Origin: Flavobacteriales bacterium
Lineage (GTDB): Bacteria > Bacteroidota > Bacteroidia > Flavobacteriales_E > Vicingaceae
NCBI GenBank assembly: GCA_020635815.1
Contig: JACJZB010000004.1
Location: 62,001-126,000, forward strand
Direction of reading: 5' to 3'
Length of the DNA: 64,000 nucleotides
Part shown: positions 52,598-62,322 of the stretch, piece after piece
How the letters are laid out: each line of letters begins with the position of its first letter
How positions within the stretch are numbered: the first letter of the stretch is position 1
The notes under the pieces: model-generated
What the model was told of the DNA's origin: nothing
Seen by the model: the letters and a program-made list of their open reading frames with translations, nothing else
The model's database searches: none
Program-made: the position numbers and the translations under genes

Positions 52598-54613
52598 ATG
52601 TCAAAATTAGATTCAAAAATACCAGAAGGTCCAATTAAAGATAAATGGACAAAACATAAAAACGACATTAATGTTGTTAACCCAGCAAACAAACGTCATA
52701 TTGATATTATTGTTGTAGGAACAGGTTTAGCAGGAGGTGCTGCCGCTGCTTCTTTAGCAGAAATGGGATATGCTGTAAAAGCATTTGCTTATCAAGATTC
52801 TCCTCGTAGAGCACACTCTATTGCTGCCCAAGGAGGGATAAACGCCGCTAAAAACTATCAAAATGATGGGGATTCTACTTATCGTTTGTTTTATGATACC
52901 GTTAAAGGTGGTGATTACCGTTCTAGAGAAGCAAATGTTTATCGTTTAGCTGAAGTTTCAGGAAATATTATTGACCAATGTGTTGCACAAGGGGTTCCTT
53001 TTGCTAGAGAATACGGTGGTTTATTAGATAATCGTTCATTTGGTGGAGTTTTAGTTTCTAGAACTTTTTATGCTAAAGGACAAACTGGTCAACAACTTTT
53101 ATTAGGTGCTTATTCAGCAATGAATCGCCAAATTGGAAAAGGAAAAATTACCATGTATAACCGTCATGAAATGATGGACTTGGTAATTGTTGATGGAAAA
53201 GCAAGAGGAATAATTGCACGTAATATGATTACGGGTGAAATTGAAAAACATTCTGCTCATGCTGTAGTTATAGCTTCAGGAGGTTATGGAAATGTTTTCT
53301 TTTTATCAACAAACGCAATGGGGTCTAACGCAAGTGCTGCATGGAAAGTCCATAAAAAGGGTGCTTTTTTCGCTAACCCATGCTACACACAAATTCATCC
53401 AACTTGTATTCCACGTTCAGGAGAACACCAATCTAAACTGACTTTAATGTCAGAGTCATTAAGAAATGATGGTAGAATATGGGTGCCAAAAAAGATGGAA
53501 GATGTAATGGCAATTAGAGAAGGTAGAAAAAAGCCTACTGATTTAAGCGAAGAAGAAAGAGATTATTACTTGGAAAGAAGATACCCTGCTTACGGAAATT
53601 TAGTGCCTAGGGATGTTGCTTCACGTGCAGCAAAAGAAAGGTGTGATGCTGGGTTTGGTGTAAATGCAACTGGAGAAGCAGTTTATTTAGATTTTAAATC
53701 AGCTATCCATAGATATGGAACTGAAAAAGCTCATGTTTTAGGAATTCATAACCCTAGTGATGCTAAAATTATTGAATTAGGTGAAAAGGTAATTGAAGAA
53801 AAATACGGAAACCTTTTCCAGATGTACGAAAAAATAGTAGATGAAAATCCATACAAAACACCAATGATGATTTACCCTGCAGTGCATTACACAATGGGAG
53901 GTATTTGGTGTGATTATAACTTAATGACTACTATTCCTGGATGTTACGCTGCTGGAGAAGCTAATTTCTCTGATCACGGAGCAAACAGATTAGGTGCTTC
54001 TGCATTAATGCAAGGATTAGCTGATGGTTATTTTGTTTTACCATACACGATTGGAGATTATTTAGCCGATGATATTAGAACAGGGAAAATTTCTACAGAT
54101 TTACCTGAATTCAACCAAGCAGCGAAAGAAGTTACCGAAAGATTAGAAAAGTTAATTAACCTAAAAGGAACAAAGTCTGTTGATTACTTCCATAAAAAAT
54201 TAGGTAAAGTGATGTGGGATAAAGTAGGTATGGCTCGTAATGCTAAAGGACTTACGGAGGCAATGGACGAAATCAAGCAAATTAGAGAAGAGTTCTGGAA
54301 AGATGTTCGTGTTCCTGGAACGATGAATGAATTAAATCCTGAATTAGAAAAAGCAACAAGAGTTGCTGATTTCTTAGAGTTAGGAGAATTGTTTGCTAAA
54401 GATGCTTTACATAGAAACGAGTCTTGTGGAGGTCACTTTAGAGAAGAATCTGTAGAGATGGATGGAGAGCAAGAAGGAGAAGCTAAAAGAGATGATAAAA
54501 ACTTTGCTTATGTAGCTGCCTGGGAATATACAGGAGATCCAAGAGAGGCTATAATGCACAAGGAAGAATTAACATTTAATGATATTGAGTTAAAACAAAG
54601 AAGTTATAAGTAG
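52598..54613 (+). CDS. sdhA: succinate dehydrogenase/fumarate reductase flavoprotein subunit
   Basis: A 671-residue FAD subunit oxidising succinate at the cytoplasmic face of the membrane. G-T-G-L-A-G-G-A-A-A at the N-terminus, the covalent-FAD histidine motif R-R-A-H-S-I-A-A-Q-G-G-I-N-A, the catalytic region H-P-T-C-I-P and the C-terminal R-N-E-S-C-G-G-H-F-R-E-E are present. It is followed not by sdhB but by a four-helix-bundle cassette. Confidence 0.96.
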   Translation: MSKLDSKIPEGPIKDKWTKHKNDINVVNPANKRHIDIIVVGTGLAGGAAAASLAEMGYAVKAFAYQDSPRRAHSIAAQGGINAAKNYQNDGDSTYRLFYDTVKGGDYRSREANVYRLAEVSGNIIDQCVAQGVPFAREYGGLLDNRSFGGVLVSRTFYAKGQTGQQLLLGAYSAMNRQIGKGKITMYNRHEMMDLVIVDGKARGIIARNMITGEIEKHSAHAVVIASGGYGNVFFLSTNAMGSNASAAWKVHKKGAFFANPCYTQIHPTCIPRSGEHQSKLTLMSESLRNDGRIWVPKKMEDVMAIREGRKKPTDLSEEERDYYLERRYPAYGNLVPRDVASRAAKERCDAGFGVNATGEAVYLDFKSAIHRYGTEKAHVLGIHNPSDAKIIELGEKVIEEKYGNLFQMYEKIVDENPYKTPMMIYPAVHYTMGGIWCDYNLMTTIPGCYAAGEANFSDHGANRLGASALMQGLADGYFVLPYTIGDYLADDIRTGKISTDLPEFNQAAKEVTERLEKLINLKGTKSVDYFHKKLGKVMWDKVGMARNAKGLTEAMDEIKQIREEFWKDVRVPGTMNELNPELEKATRVADFLELGELFAKDALHRNESCGGHFREESVEMDGEQEGEAKRDDKNFAYVAAWEYTGDPREAIMHKEELTFNDIELKQRSYK

Positions 54614-54638
54614 TTAATCGTTATTGGTTAATTGTTTT

Positions 54639-55019
54639 ATGGGTAATAAAATAAGAAGTTTTGAAGATTTAGAATGTTGGAAAACTTGCACAGAATTGAG
54701 GCGACTTGTTTCAAAACTTATTAAAAATTTCCCAAAAGACGAACAATATGGATTAACTTCTCAAATGAAAAGAGCATCGAGATCTGTAACACACAATATT
54801 GCTGAAGGTTATGGTAGGTTTCATTACCAAGAAAACATTCAGTATTGTAGGCAAGCAAGAGGCTCTTTATTTGAACTTATTGATCAATTCATTGTTGCAT
54901 TAGATGAGAAGTATATTACAGAAGAAGAATTGATAAACGGTAAAGAACAAATTAATAAGTCTTTAGCATTATTAAACGGATATATAAAATACTTAATTAG
55001 AGCTAAAGACAGTAAATAA
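54639..55019 (+). CDS. four-helix-bundle (23S IVS-type) gene inserted between sdhA and sdhB
   Basis: The start is set at the ATG at 54639 rather than the TTG at 54624. The product of about 126 residues has F-E-D-L-E-C-W-K at the N-terminus, Q-M-K-R-A-S-R-S-V-T-H-N-I-A-E-G and S-L-F-E-L-I-D-Q-F, the signatures of the TIGR02436-type family. It differs strongly from the copy at 32622-33005. It splits an otherwise tight respiratory operon. Imperfect inverted repeats hug the gene: GTTAATTGTTTTAT at 54627-54640 and AAAACACAATTAAC at 55018-55031. This suggests acquisition as a cassette. The function is unknown. Confidence 0.88.
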   Translation: MGNKIRSFEDLECWKTCTELRRLVSKLIKNFPKDEQYGLTSQMKRASRSVTHNIAEGYGRFHYQENIQYCRQARGSLFELIDQFIVALDEKYITEEELINGKEQINKSLALLNGYIKYLIRAKDSK

Positions 55020-55072
55020 AACACAATTAACGGTTTGAGTAACTAACTCTTAACCATTAACAAATAACAATT

Positions 55073-55825
55073 ATGAACTTAACACTAAAAGTTTGGCGTC
55101 AAAAAGACGCAAAAGATAAAGGTGGTTTAGAAACCTACCAAATAAAAGAGGTGTCAGAGCATTCTTCATTCTTAGAAATGTTAGACATGCTAAATGAACA
55201 GTTAATTAATGAAGGCAAAGAACCTGTTGCTTTTGATCATGATTGTAGAGAAGGTATTTGTGGAATGTGTTCTCTTTATATCAATGGTGAAGCTCATGGT
55301 CCTGATAGAGGTGTAACAACTTGTCAATTACACATGAGAATGTTTAAAGATGGTGACACAATCTTTATCGAGCCATTTAGATCTAAAGCATTTCCTGTAT
55401 TAAAAGATTTAATTGTTGATAGAGGTTCTTTTGAAAGAATTCAACAAGCAGGTGGTTTTATATCGGTTAATACATCAGGAAATACTCAAGATGCAAACGC
55501 ATTGCCTATTGCTAAACCAATGGCAGATAAAGCGATGGATGCTGCAACTTGTATAGGATGTGGTGCTTGTGTTGCAACCTGCAAAAACTCTTCAGCAATG
55601 TTGTTTGTTGCAGCAAAAGTTTCACAATTCTCATACTTGCCTCAAGGGCAAATTGAGCGTAAAGAAAGAGTATTGAATATGGTTGAACAAATGGACAAAG
55701 AAGGTTTTGGTAACTGTACCAATACTGGGGCTTGTGAGGTTGAATGTCCTAAAGGAATATCATTAGAGTTTATTGCGAGAATGAATAGCGAATATTTGAG
55801 TGCTTCGATTAAATCGGAAAACTAA
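55073..55825 (+). CDS. sdhB: succinate dehydrogenase iron-sulfur subunit
   Basis: A 250-residue protein carrying electrons from FAD to quinone. The [2Fe-2S] site is C-R-E-G-I-C-G-M-C plus a later Cys (T-T-C-Q-L-H). The [4Fe-4S] and [3Fe-4S] sites are C-I-G-C-G-A-C-V-A-T-C and C-T-N-T-G-A-C-E-V-E-C-P-K-G. Complete. It is separated from sdhA by 459 bp holding the four-helix-bundle gene, and followed by a bidirectional terminator. Confidence 0.96.
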   Translation: MNLTLKVWRQKDAKDKGGLETYQIKEVSEHSSFLEMLDMLNEQLINEGKEPVAFDHDCREGICGMCSLYINGEAHGPDRGVTTCQLHMRMFKDGDTIFIEPFRSKAFPVLKDLIVDRGSFERIQQAGGFISVNTSGNTQDANALPIAKPMADKAMDAATCIGCGACVATCKNSSAMLFVAAKVSQFSYLPQGQIERKERVLNMVEQMDKEGFGNCTNTGACEVECPKGISLEFIARMNSEYLSASIKSEN

Positions 55826-55851
55826 GAAAATTCAACAAAATCTATATCAAT

Positions 55852-55881
55852 AAAAAAGCCAGACAAGTGTCTGGCTTTTTT
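55852..55881. terminator. bidirectional terminator after sdhB
   Basis: A-run, 8-bp stem (GCCAGACA with TGTCTGGC) and T-run. It lies between convergent sdhB and the SDR gene and works in both directions. Confidence 0.93.
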
Positions 55882-55931
55882 ATTGGAATTTGCATCATCT
55901 TTAAGTTAATTGGCAAAGCATTAATAATTAT

Positions 55932-56723
55932 TTACAAACTCTTTGTTCTGCCTCCATCAACAGGAACATTAATTCCATTAATATAACTTGCAGCAGGTGA
56001 AGCTAAAAATGCAACTGCATTTGCAATTTCTTCAGGTTGAGCAATTCTTTTTAAAGGCACTTCATTTGCCATCTGATTTTGTATTGTCTCAACAGCATCA
56101 CCTGTTTTATTAGCTTTATTTTCTATAATCGATTTTAATCTAACAGTATCGGTAGCTCCAGGCAAAACATTATTAACAGTTATACCAAACTGTCCTAATT
56201 CGTTAGCCATTGTTTTGCTCCAATTAGCAACAGCTCCTCTAATTGTATTAGAAACTCCTAAGCCATTTAAAGGTTGTTTAACAGATGTTGAAATAATATT
56301 TATGATTCTACCATATCCTGTTTCTTTCATCCCTTCTTTTACAGCTTGAACCAAAATTTGATTACAAATTAAATGATTAGAGAATGCTTGAGCAAATTCT
56401 TCAGGTTTTGCATTTTCAATAGGTCCTCCTGCAGGTCCTCCTGTGTTATTAATAAGGATGTTAAACTTAATTTCATTGATTTCAATAAAATCTTCCAGCA
56501 CTAATTTTAATTGAGGTGGAATGGAAAAGTCAACTGCTATAAAGTGATGTTCTTGACCTTTAGATACATCTAATTCATTCTTAACCATCTTTAATTTATT
56601 CTCATTCCTAGCTATTAATAGAATGTTTGCTCCCATATTTGCTAGTTCAATAGCTATTGCTTTACCAATACCTTGGGTGCTTCCGCAAACGATGGCATTT
56701 TTGCCTGTTAAATCTAAATTCAT
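55932..56723 (-). CDS. SDR-family oxidoreductase lacking the usual Tyr-x3-Lys
   Basis: A 263-residue Rossmann protein. The cofactor motif G-S-T-Q-G-I-G-K-A and N-N-T-G-G-P are present, and the C-terminal G-I-N-V-P-V-D-G-G fits the FabG-like SDR fold. At the active site, where Y-x-x-x-K is expected, the sequence is V-S-N-T-I-R-G-A-V. This belongs to a known divergent SDR subgroup with S-N-x-x-R at that place. Activity and substrate are therefore uncertain. Confidence 0.85.
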   Translation of the reverse strand: MNLDLTGKNAIVCGSTQGIGKAIAIELANMGANILLIARNENKLKMVKNELDVSKGQEHHFIAVDFSIPPQLKLVLEDFIEINEIKFNILINNTGGPAGGPIENAKPEEFAQAFSNHLICNQILVQAVKEGMKETGYGRIINIISTSVKQPLNGLGVSNTIRGAVANWSKTMANELGQFGITVNNVLPGATDTVRLKSIIENKANKTGDAVETIQNQMANEVPLKRIAQPEEIANAVAFLASPAASYINGINVPVDGGRTKSL

Positions 56724-56771
56724 ATTTTGTTTTTTAACTAATCAAATATTATCATTATAAATACAACTAAC

Positions 56772-56807
56772 AAAAAAATCCCTAACATTTAACTGTTAAG
56801 GATTTTT
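56772..56807 (-). terminator. terminator of the M43 protease gene
   Basis: Inverted repeat (AATCCCTAACA with TGTTAAGGATT, one mismatch) with a run of seven Ts on the minus strand after the stem, just past the protease stop codon. Confidence 0.75.
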
Positions 56808-56830
56808 ATTGTTTTGTTCGGAAAAAGGAT

Positions 56831-58921
56831 TTACTTCACAATTAGCTTTTCAATTTTAACATTTTCATCAGCGTTAAATTCAATAAAATATAATCCTTTT
56901 GAAAGTTTATTCCCTTTGTCAATATTCATGGTATATTTTCCAGCACTAAAACTAGAAGAGTTCACAATTTTTGCCACTTCTTTTCCAAGAACGTCTCGGA
57001 TAATGATATTTAAATTTTTCACATTTGCATTTAATGTAAATGATAAAGAAGCATTACTCTCCATTGGGTTTGGGAATATTTTTAATGTATTAGCATTAAT
57101 TTTTTCATCAATCCCAGTTAATGCATCAAGGTTTATATCATCTAAGTAAAAATTATTTCCACCACCACTTTTAAAATAAAACTTGAATCTAACATTTGTT
57201 TCGCTAGCAATATTATTTAAACTAACGTTTGTTCTTCCCCATTCTGCTTGGCTTGATGGTATAAAAGAACTATTGGTTGATGAAGCTGTAGCCATTGATG
57301 TTCCAGCTTTAAAAGCTAAAGGGGTCCAAGTTCCACCACAATCTAAAGAATATGAAATAACAAATAAATCGTTTCCTGCAGATAGTTTTTGTGCAAATGC
57401 CCAACTATAATACAATTGAGGATTATTAATTGAAGATAAATCATAAGATGGACTTATTGCTTCGGTAATATTTCCAACACTGTTCGTAATATTATTTACT
57501 TTGTAAGAGGTATTCCCTGTATAACTGGCTTGTGTTGTAGTAACCCAACCGCTTCCATTTGTTGTTTCAATTCTCCAGTCATTTGCAACTGTAGTAGAGT
57601 TTTCAAATCCTTCTGAAAAAGGGATGGTATAATTTGCAGCAATACTGCTTACTACTACAAGGTTTGATTTAACGATTGGTGTTGCCCATCCAGCTGTAGT
57701 TCCTGGAGAATAAGACACGTCATAAACACCTGTTGTATTATATGTAATAATTGGTGATGCTTGTGATGAACTACTAGGTGTTCCGCCTATAAAAGTCCAA
57801 TCCCACAACGTTGGTGTTGCATTATAAGTTCCTAAATCAGCAAAAGAAATTTGATCTCCTTCACAAATATATTGTTTTGAATAAGTAAAATTAGGATCTA
57901 CAGGGATACATATTGGGTTAGGATCGTAAGGATCAGACACACCAGTAACAGCTAGATTTCCTGAATCCCATAACTGTTTTAACCCATAATTTGTGCTTGT
58001 GTTGTTTAGTACAGTCATCATACGTGATGCTTGTTGTATGGTAAACATATTTTGACAAGAAGCATAACTCATATAATTTTCAAATTGATCAACTACATCT
58101 CCGCCATAATAAGTTCCATCATTCGAACAAGTATTTCTGTTAGGGTCACAATCAAAAGTAGATTCATAAACAGGAGGAGTGTCAGAACAACCATCTCCGC
58201 CACCACCACAATATCCATAGTTAAATGTATGAAGTAGATTAAAGCAATGCCCTATTTCGTGTGTTAAGGTTCTATCGTTACCACTAAAGTTTTGATTTAC
58301 ACAAACTACCCCATAAGTATTGTCAATGCCATCTCCTGGAAATTGAGCATAACCAGCAACATAAGATCCATCAGGATTTTGTTCTATTGCATCTACTACC
58401 CATATATTAAAATATTTTTTACTATCCCAATAACTAACTGCTTTTACAGCATCTCCTCCATTAAAACTTAATGGCGATTCTTTTCTTACTATTCCTTCAG
58501 TACATTCTCCATTTGGGTCTAAATGAGCTAGTCTAAATTCAATATCTATACTAGATGCATGAGGTTTAAATAATGCTCTTGTATTTGTGGTATCAGAATT
58601 TAGCCTATTAAAATCTATATTTAACCGATTAATTTGTGCTTCTATTGTTGCTTTAGAAACATAGCCTATACCACCATCATGTGTTATATTATGAACAACA
58701 ACAGGTATAATAATTGTAGCTTTTTTTGCTGTTTGATTGTTGGTTAGCGAGTATTCTTTTGTTAATTCTTCTAGTTCTTGGTTTTGCTGAATAAGAAGAG
58801 GATTTTCTTGATGTAATCGTTCAGCGTTTTGGTCGGTATAACACCAATTTTTAGATCGTTCCTGAGCAATAATTGCTGTTGAGATAAGTCCACAAAGCAA
58901 TAGTGAGTTAATTTTTTTCAT
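56831..58921 (-). CDS. secreted M43 (pappalysin-type) metalloprotease with T9SS type A tail
   Basis: The 696-residue product has a signal peptide (MKKINSLLLCGLISTAIIA), a propeptide-like segment, and a zinc metalloprotease domain (about 65-310) with H-E-I-G-H-C-F-N-L-L-H and a downstream Met-turn region (Y-M-S-Y-A-S-C). A PKD-like domain (about 350-430), a jelly-roll/MAM-like domain (about 450-605) and a type A sorting domain (about 620-696: I-F-P-N-P, G-K-Y-T-M-N-I, G-L-Y-F-I-E) follow. It is exported by type IX secretion and is likely a scavenging or processing protease at the cell surface. Confidence 0.9.
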   Translation of the reverse strand: MKKINSLLLCGLISTAIIAQERSKNWCYTDQNAERLHQENPLLIQQNQELEELTKEYSLTNNQTAKKATIIIPVVVHNITHDGGIGYVSKATIEAQINRLNIDFNRLNSDTTNTRALFKPHASSIDIEFRLAHLDPNGECTEGIVRKESPLSFNGGDAVKAVSYWDSKKYFNIWVVDAIEQNPDGSYVAGYAQFPGDGIDNTYGVVCVNQNFSGNDRTLTHEIGHCFNLLHTFNYGYCGGGGDGCSDTPPVYESTFDCDPNRNTCSNDGTYYGGDVVDQFENYMSYASCQNMFTIQQASRMMTVLNNTSTNYGLKQLWDSGNLAVTGVSDPYDPNPICIPVDPNFTYSKQYICEGDQISFADLGTYNATPTLWDWTFIGGTPSSSSQASPIITYNTTGVYDVSYSPGTTAGWATPIVKSNLVVVSSIAANYTIPFSEGFENSTTVANDWRIETTNGSGWVTTTQASYTGNTSYKVNNITNSVGNITEAISPSYDLSSINNPQLYYSWAFAQKLSAGNDLFVISYSLDCGGTWTPLAFKAGTSMATASSTNSSFIPSSQAEWGRTNVSLNNIASETNVRFKFYFKSGGGNNFYLDDINLDALTGIDEKINANTLKIFPNPMESNASLSFTLNANVKNLNIIIRDVLGKEVAKIVNSSSFSAGKYTMNIDKGNKLSKGLYFIEFNADENVKIEKLIVK

Positions 58922-59037
58922 ATTATGATAATTATAAGGCTTAGATTTTGAAGCCTAACAAATGTAATGATATGTTGCAGATCATTATTAAGTATTTGAT
59001 TAACGGTAGATTATTAGGCTAAAAGGTAGTTTTCTTA

Positions 59038-59754
59038 CTATAAATCTCTAACTGAGCAAATAGTTTCTTGTTGTAAATTTTGTTCAGCTAAAAATCGGAT
59101 GACTTTGCTTGCAGTTTCTTCAGCTGATGCTAAATCTCCATTTTTTTTGTATTCAACAAAACGATTAATATTAGAAAAACTCTCTTGTTTGGCATTTCTA
59201 ATTTGGGTCTGCATACCTGTATCTATAATGCCCGGAGCTAAACTTAACACTTTAAACTTAGCGTTGTCAATATTTATTTCTTCGTTAAGCACTTTACTAA
59301 ACATATCTATTCCGGCTTTTGCCGAACAGTAAGTGCTCCAGCCATCAATTGCTGATTTCCCTGCACCAGAGCTAATGTTTACGATTAACTTATCGTTTAA
59401 AATATTTTTGTATGCAGCAACAAAGTTATTTGTAAAGATGGCAGGAGCAATGAGGTTAATGTTGTAACAAGCTATTATTTGATCGTTATTCATGTCTCCT
59501 ACATGGTTAATATCACCAACAGTTCCTGCATTATTAATTAACACAATTTTTTCAGGATTATTGAGTACTGGAAATTGTATTTTTTTTAGTGCTTCTAAAT
59601 TGTTTAAATCAATTAATTTATGATAATAATTTTTATGGGTTATTACATTATTACGTGAATAACCAAAAACAAAATTGTTTTCATCTTTTAAAAGTTGTTC
59701 AGTAATTGCTTTACCCAAACCTTTACTTGTTCCTGAAATAAAATAATAATTCAT
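59038..59754 (-). CDS. SDR-family oxidoreductase (sepiapterin reductase-like)
   Basis: A 238-residue NAD(P)-dependent enzyme with G-T-S-K-G-L-G-K-A, N-N-A-G-T, Ser in N-I-S-S-G-A-G and the catalytic Y-C-S-A-K, so the active site is complete. The layout, with L-A-P-G-I-I-D-T-G-M and a C-terminus of I-C-S-V-R-D-L, resembles sepiapterin reductase/benzil reductase-like SDRs. The substrate is unknown. It lies six bases after the PLP-enzyme gene and is probably cotranscribed. Confidence 0.88.
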   Translation of the reverse strand: MNYYFISGTSKGLGKAITEQLLKDENNFVFGYSRNNVITHKNYYHKLIDLNNLEALKKIQFPVLNNPEKIVLINNAGTVGDINHVGDMNNDQIIACYNINLIAPAIFTNNFVAAYKNILNDKLIVNISSGAGKSAIDGWSTYCSAKAGIDMFSKVLNEEINIDNAKFKVLSLAPGIIDTGMQTQIRNAKQESFSNINRFVEYKKNGDLASAEETASKVIRFLAEQNLQQETICSVRDL

Positions 59755-59760
59755 CGTTTT

Positions 59761-60900
59761 TTAGTTTAATGCATTTTCTAAATCAGCAATTAAATCGTTT
59801 GCATCTTCAACGCCAACACTTATACGAATTAACGAGTCAACTACCCCTATCTTTTCTCTTTCTTCCTTAGGAATTGCTGCGTGAGTCATGGTGGCTGGAT
59901 GACCTATTAAGGATTCAACTCCTCCTAAAGATTCTGCTAACATAAATAGTTGTACTTTATTCAATACTGCATGAGCATCTTCCATTTTATTTCCTATGAG
60001 TGAAAATGAAATCATCCCACCAAAACCACGCATCTGTTTTTTAGCAATTTCATGATTTGGATGTGATTTAAGCCCAGGCCAATAAACTTTATCAATCTTT
60101 GGGTGTGTTTCTAAAAAGTGAGCTATTTTTTCTCCATTTTCGCAATGACGTTGAACTCTTAAATGCAGTGTTTTAATTCCTCTTAATACCAAAAAAGAAT
60201 CTTGAGGCCCGCATATTGCTCCGCTACTATTCTGTATTCTATATATTTCTTTTGCTATATTCTCATTATTACAAACTAATACACCCATAACAACATCGGA
60301 GTGCCCCCCTAAATATTTAGTTGCTGAGTGCATAACAATATCGGCTCCTAAATCTAAAGGATTCTGCAAATATGGTGTTGCAAACGTGTTATCCACAGCC
60401 AATAGGATATTATTTGCTTTTGCTATTTTAGAAATAGCCTCAATATCAACAATATTCATCATTGGGTTTGTTGGTGTTTCTACCCAAATTAATTTGGTGT
60501 TGGCATTAAGTATAGCCTTAATTTGGTTAACATCATTCATCGAAATAAAATGAAATTTTATGCCATATTTTTCAAAAATGGTTTTAAATATGCGATAAGA
60601 ACCACCATATAAATCGTTAGTTGAAACAACCTCATCTCCAGGGTTTAACATTTTAATTAAACAATCAATTGCAGCTAAACCAGAACCAAAACAAGCTCCA
60701 AATTTTCCATTTTCAAGAACTGCTATATTTTTTTCAAGTGCATCACGAGTTGGGTTTGAGGTTCTTGAATACGCATAACCTTTATGATTACCGACTCCCT
60801 CTTGAACATAAGTGGAAGTTTGGTAAATGGGTGTCATTACCGCTCCTGTTGCCGAATCGGGTTCTAATCCTCCATGGATTGCTTTTGTTGCAAATTTCAT
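59761..60900 (-). CDS. cystathionine gamma-synthase/gamma-lyase-type PLP enzyme
   Basis: The start is set at MKFATKAIHGG (60900); an ATG at 60924 adds eight residues. The product of about 379 residues is a Cys/Met-metabolism PLP enzyme. Y-S-R-T-S-N-P-T-R, G-S-G-L-A-A-I, T-N-P-M-M-N-I-V-D-I, D-N-T-F-A-T-P and the PLP lysine in S-A-T-K-Y-L-G-G-H are intact. Synthase and lyase cannot be told apart with confidence by eye. Its place is in sulfur amino-acid conversion. Confidence 0.93.
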   Translation of the reverse strand: MKFATKAIHGGLEPDSATGAVMTPIYQTSTYVQEGVGNHKGYAYSRTSNPTRDALEKNIAVLENGKFGACFGSGLAAIDCLIKMLNPGDEVVSTNDLYGGSYRIFKTIFEKYGIKFHFISMNDVNQIKAILNANTKLIWVETPTNPMMNIVDIEAISKIAKANNILLAVDNTFATPYLQNPLDLGADIVMHSATKYLGGHSDVVMGVLVCNNENIAKEIYRIQNSSGAICGPQDSFLVLRGIKTLHLRVQRHCENGEKIAHFLETHPKIDKVYWPGLKSHPNHEIAKKQMRGFGGMISFSLIGNKMEDAHAVLNKVQLFMLAESLGGVESLIGHPATMTHAAIPKEEREKIGVVDSLIRISVGVEDANDLIADLENALN

Positions 60901-61029
60901 GTTTTTATGGTCTTTCACTATCAATTTTTTAATGCTACGTAAATGTAATTATTCTGGTTAAGATTTTTAATATTACTTAGGATTAATAGAATTGCCTTAT
61001 TTATAAAGAAAAGATAGGCAACCCATTTG

Positions 61030-61037
61030 TATTTTCG
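61030..61037 (+). promoter_or_regulatory. -7 promoter element of the SGNH hydrolase gene
   Basis: TATTTTCG (TAnnTTCG variant), 31 bp before the start codon. The divergent PLP-enzyme promoter should share this 144-bp gap. Confidence 0.4.
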
Positions 61038-61068
61038 CCGTTATTAAAGCATTAAAATTATAATAATT

Positions 61069-62322
61069 ATGAAAAAATTAATACTAGCTTGTTTTATAAC
61101 TCTTATTTCTGTTTCAATTAATGCACAACAAAAAAATGTTTTATTTATAGGCAATAGTTATACAGGCGTAAACGATCTCCCTTCTTTAGTAAAAAATGTA
61201 GCTTTTAGTCTAGGAGATACCATCTATACTGATTCAAATACTCCAGGTGGTTATACTTTTAATCTTCATTCAACAAATGCGACCACTTTAAGCAAAATAG
61301 GTCAAGGTACTTGGGATTATGTTATCCTTCAGGCTCAAAGTCAAGAACCTTCTTTTCCTCCTAGCCAAGTAGCCTCACAAACTTATCCTTATGCAGCTAG
61401 CTTAGTTAATGCTATTCGAGAAGCTAATTCATGTACTGAACCAGTATTTTACATGACTTGGGGTAGAAAAAATGGAGATGCTGCCAATTGTGCTTCTTAT
61501 CCTCCAATATGTACCTATGAAGGAATGCAACAACGATTAAGAGAAAGTTATATGGAAATGTCATTAGATAATTCTGCAACTACATCGCCAGTTGGGGTTG
61601 CTTGGAAAAATTTTAGAGATACTTACCCTACTGTTGAGCTTTATGCTAGCGATGAAAGCCACCCAAGCATTCATGGAAGTTATTTAGCTGCATGTGTTTT
61701 TTATGCTACACTTTATCAAAAATCAGCAATTGGAGTAACCTACATTCCTTCTGGAATAAGCACTATAGAGGCTCTTAATATTCAAACAATAGCTTCGAAC
61801 ACTGTTTTAGATAGTTTAGATTTATGGAGAATAAATGCAAACAAACCAGTTGCTGATTTTAGTTATTCAGGTAATGGAATGGTAAATTTCACGAATGCTT
61901 CTACAAATGGCGAAACTTATTTTTGGGATTTTGGTGATGGTAATACAAGTACTCTTGAATCGCCAACAAACACTTTTTCTGCCCCTGGTAATTATGTTGT
62001 AGAATTGGTTACTTTTTCAATAGATAGTTGTTTTTCTGACACCATTACCAAAAATGTTAATGTAATTAACACTGGAATAGTTGATGGTGCTAGAACTTCT
62101 AATTTTGCTATATTCCCAAATCCAGCAAATGAAAAAATAAAAATACAATCAACAGAAAACTATACTTCAATTAACATTATTGATGTTACAGGAAAAATAG
62201 TAAAACAATTCTCAAAACCTTTAACTGAAATTGATGTTTCTTCTTTAAATAAGGGTATTTATTTTGTGCAAATTTTTAATGAGGATATAAAACTTCAAAC
62301 GATTAAGTTAATTAAAAAATAA
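61069..62322 (+). CDS. secreted SGNH/DUF4886-type hydrolase with PKD and T9SS type A domains
   Basis: The 417-residue product has a signal peptide (MKKLILACFITLISVSINA) and an SGNH hydrolase domain (about 22-255) with block I F-I-G-N-S-Y-T and the catalytic Asp/His block D-E-S-H-P-S-I-H-G-S-Y. A PKD domain (about 262-340, F-W-D-F-G-D-G-N) and a type A sorting domain (about 347-417, I-F-P-N-P and K-G-I-Y-F-V-Q-I) follow. It is exported by the type IX system. The SGNH fold suggests an esterase or glycan deacetylase, but the substrate is unknown. Confidence 0.88.
   Translation: MKKLILACFITLISVSINAQQKNVLFIGNSYTGVNDLPSLVKNVAFSLGDTIYTDSNTPGGYTFNLHSTNATTLSKIGQGTWDYVILQAQSQEPSFPPSQVASQTYPYAASLVNAIREANSCTEPVFYMTWGRKNGDAANCASYPPICTYEGMQQRLRESYMEMSLDNSATTSPVGVAWKNFRDTYPTVELYASDESHPSIHGSYLAACVFYATLYQKSAIGVTYIPSGISTIEALNIQTIASNTVLDSLDLWRINANKPVADFSYSGNGMVNFTNASTNGETYFWDFGDGNTSTLESPTNTFSAPGNYVVELVTFSIDSCFSDTITKNVNVINTGIVDGARTSNFAIFPNPANEKIKIQSTENYTSINIIDVTGKIVKQFSKPLTEIDVSSLNKGIYFVQIFNEDIKLQTIKLIKK

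Noticed and set aside
53617..53632. Third parS-like site (CACGTG core) inside sdhA
   Set aside because: Only 13 of 16 bases match and it encodes the conserved P-R-D-V-A-S-R-A region of SdhA, so coding constraint explains it.
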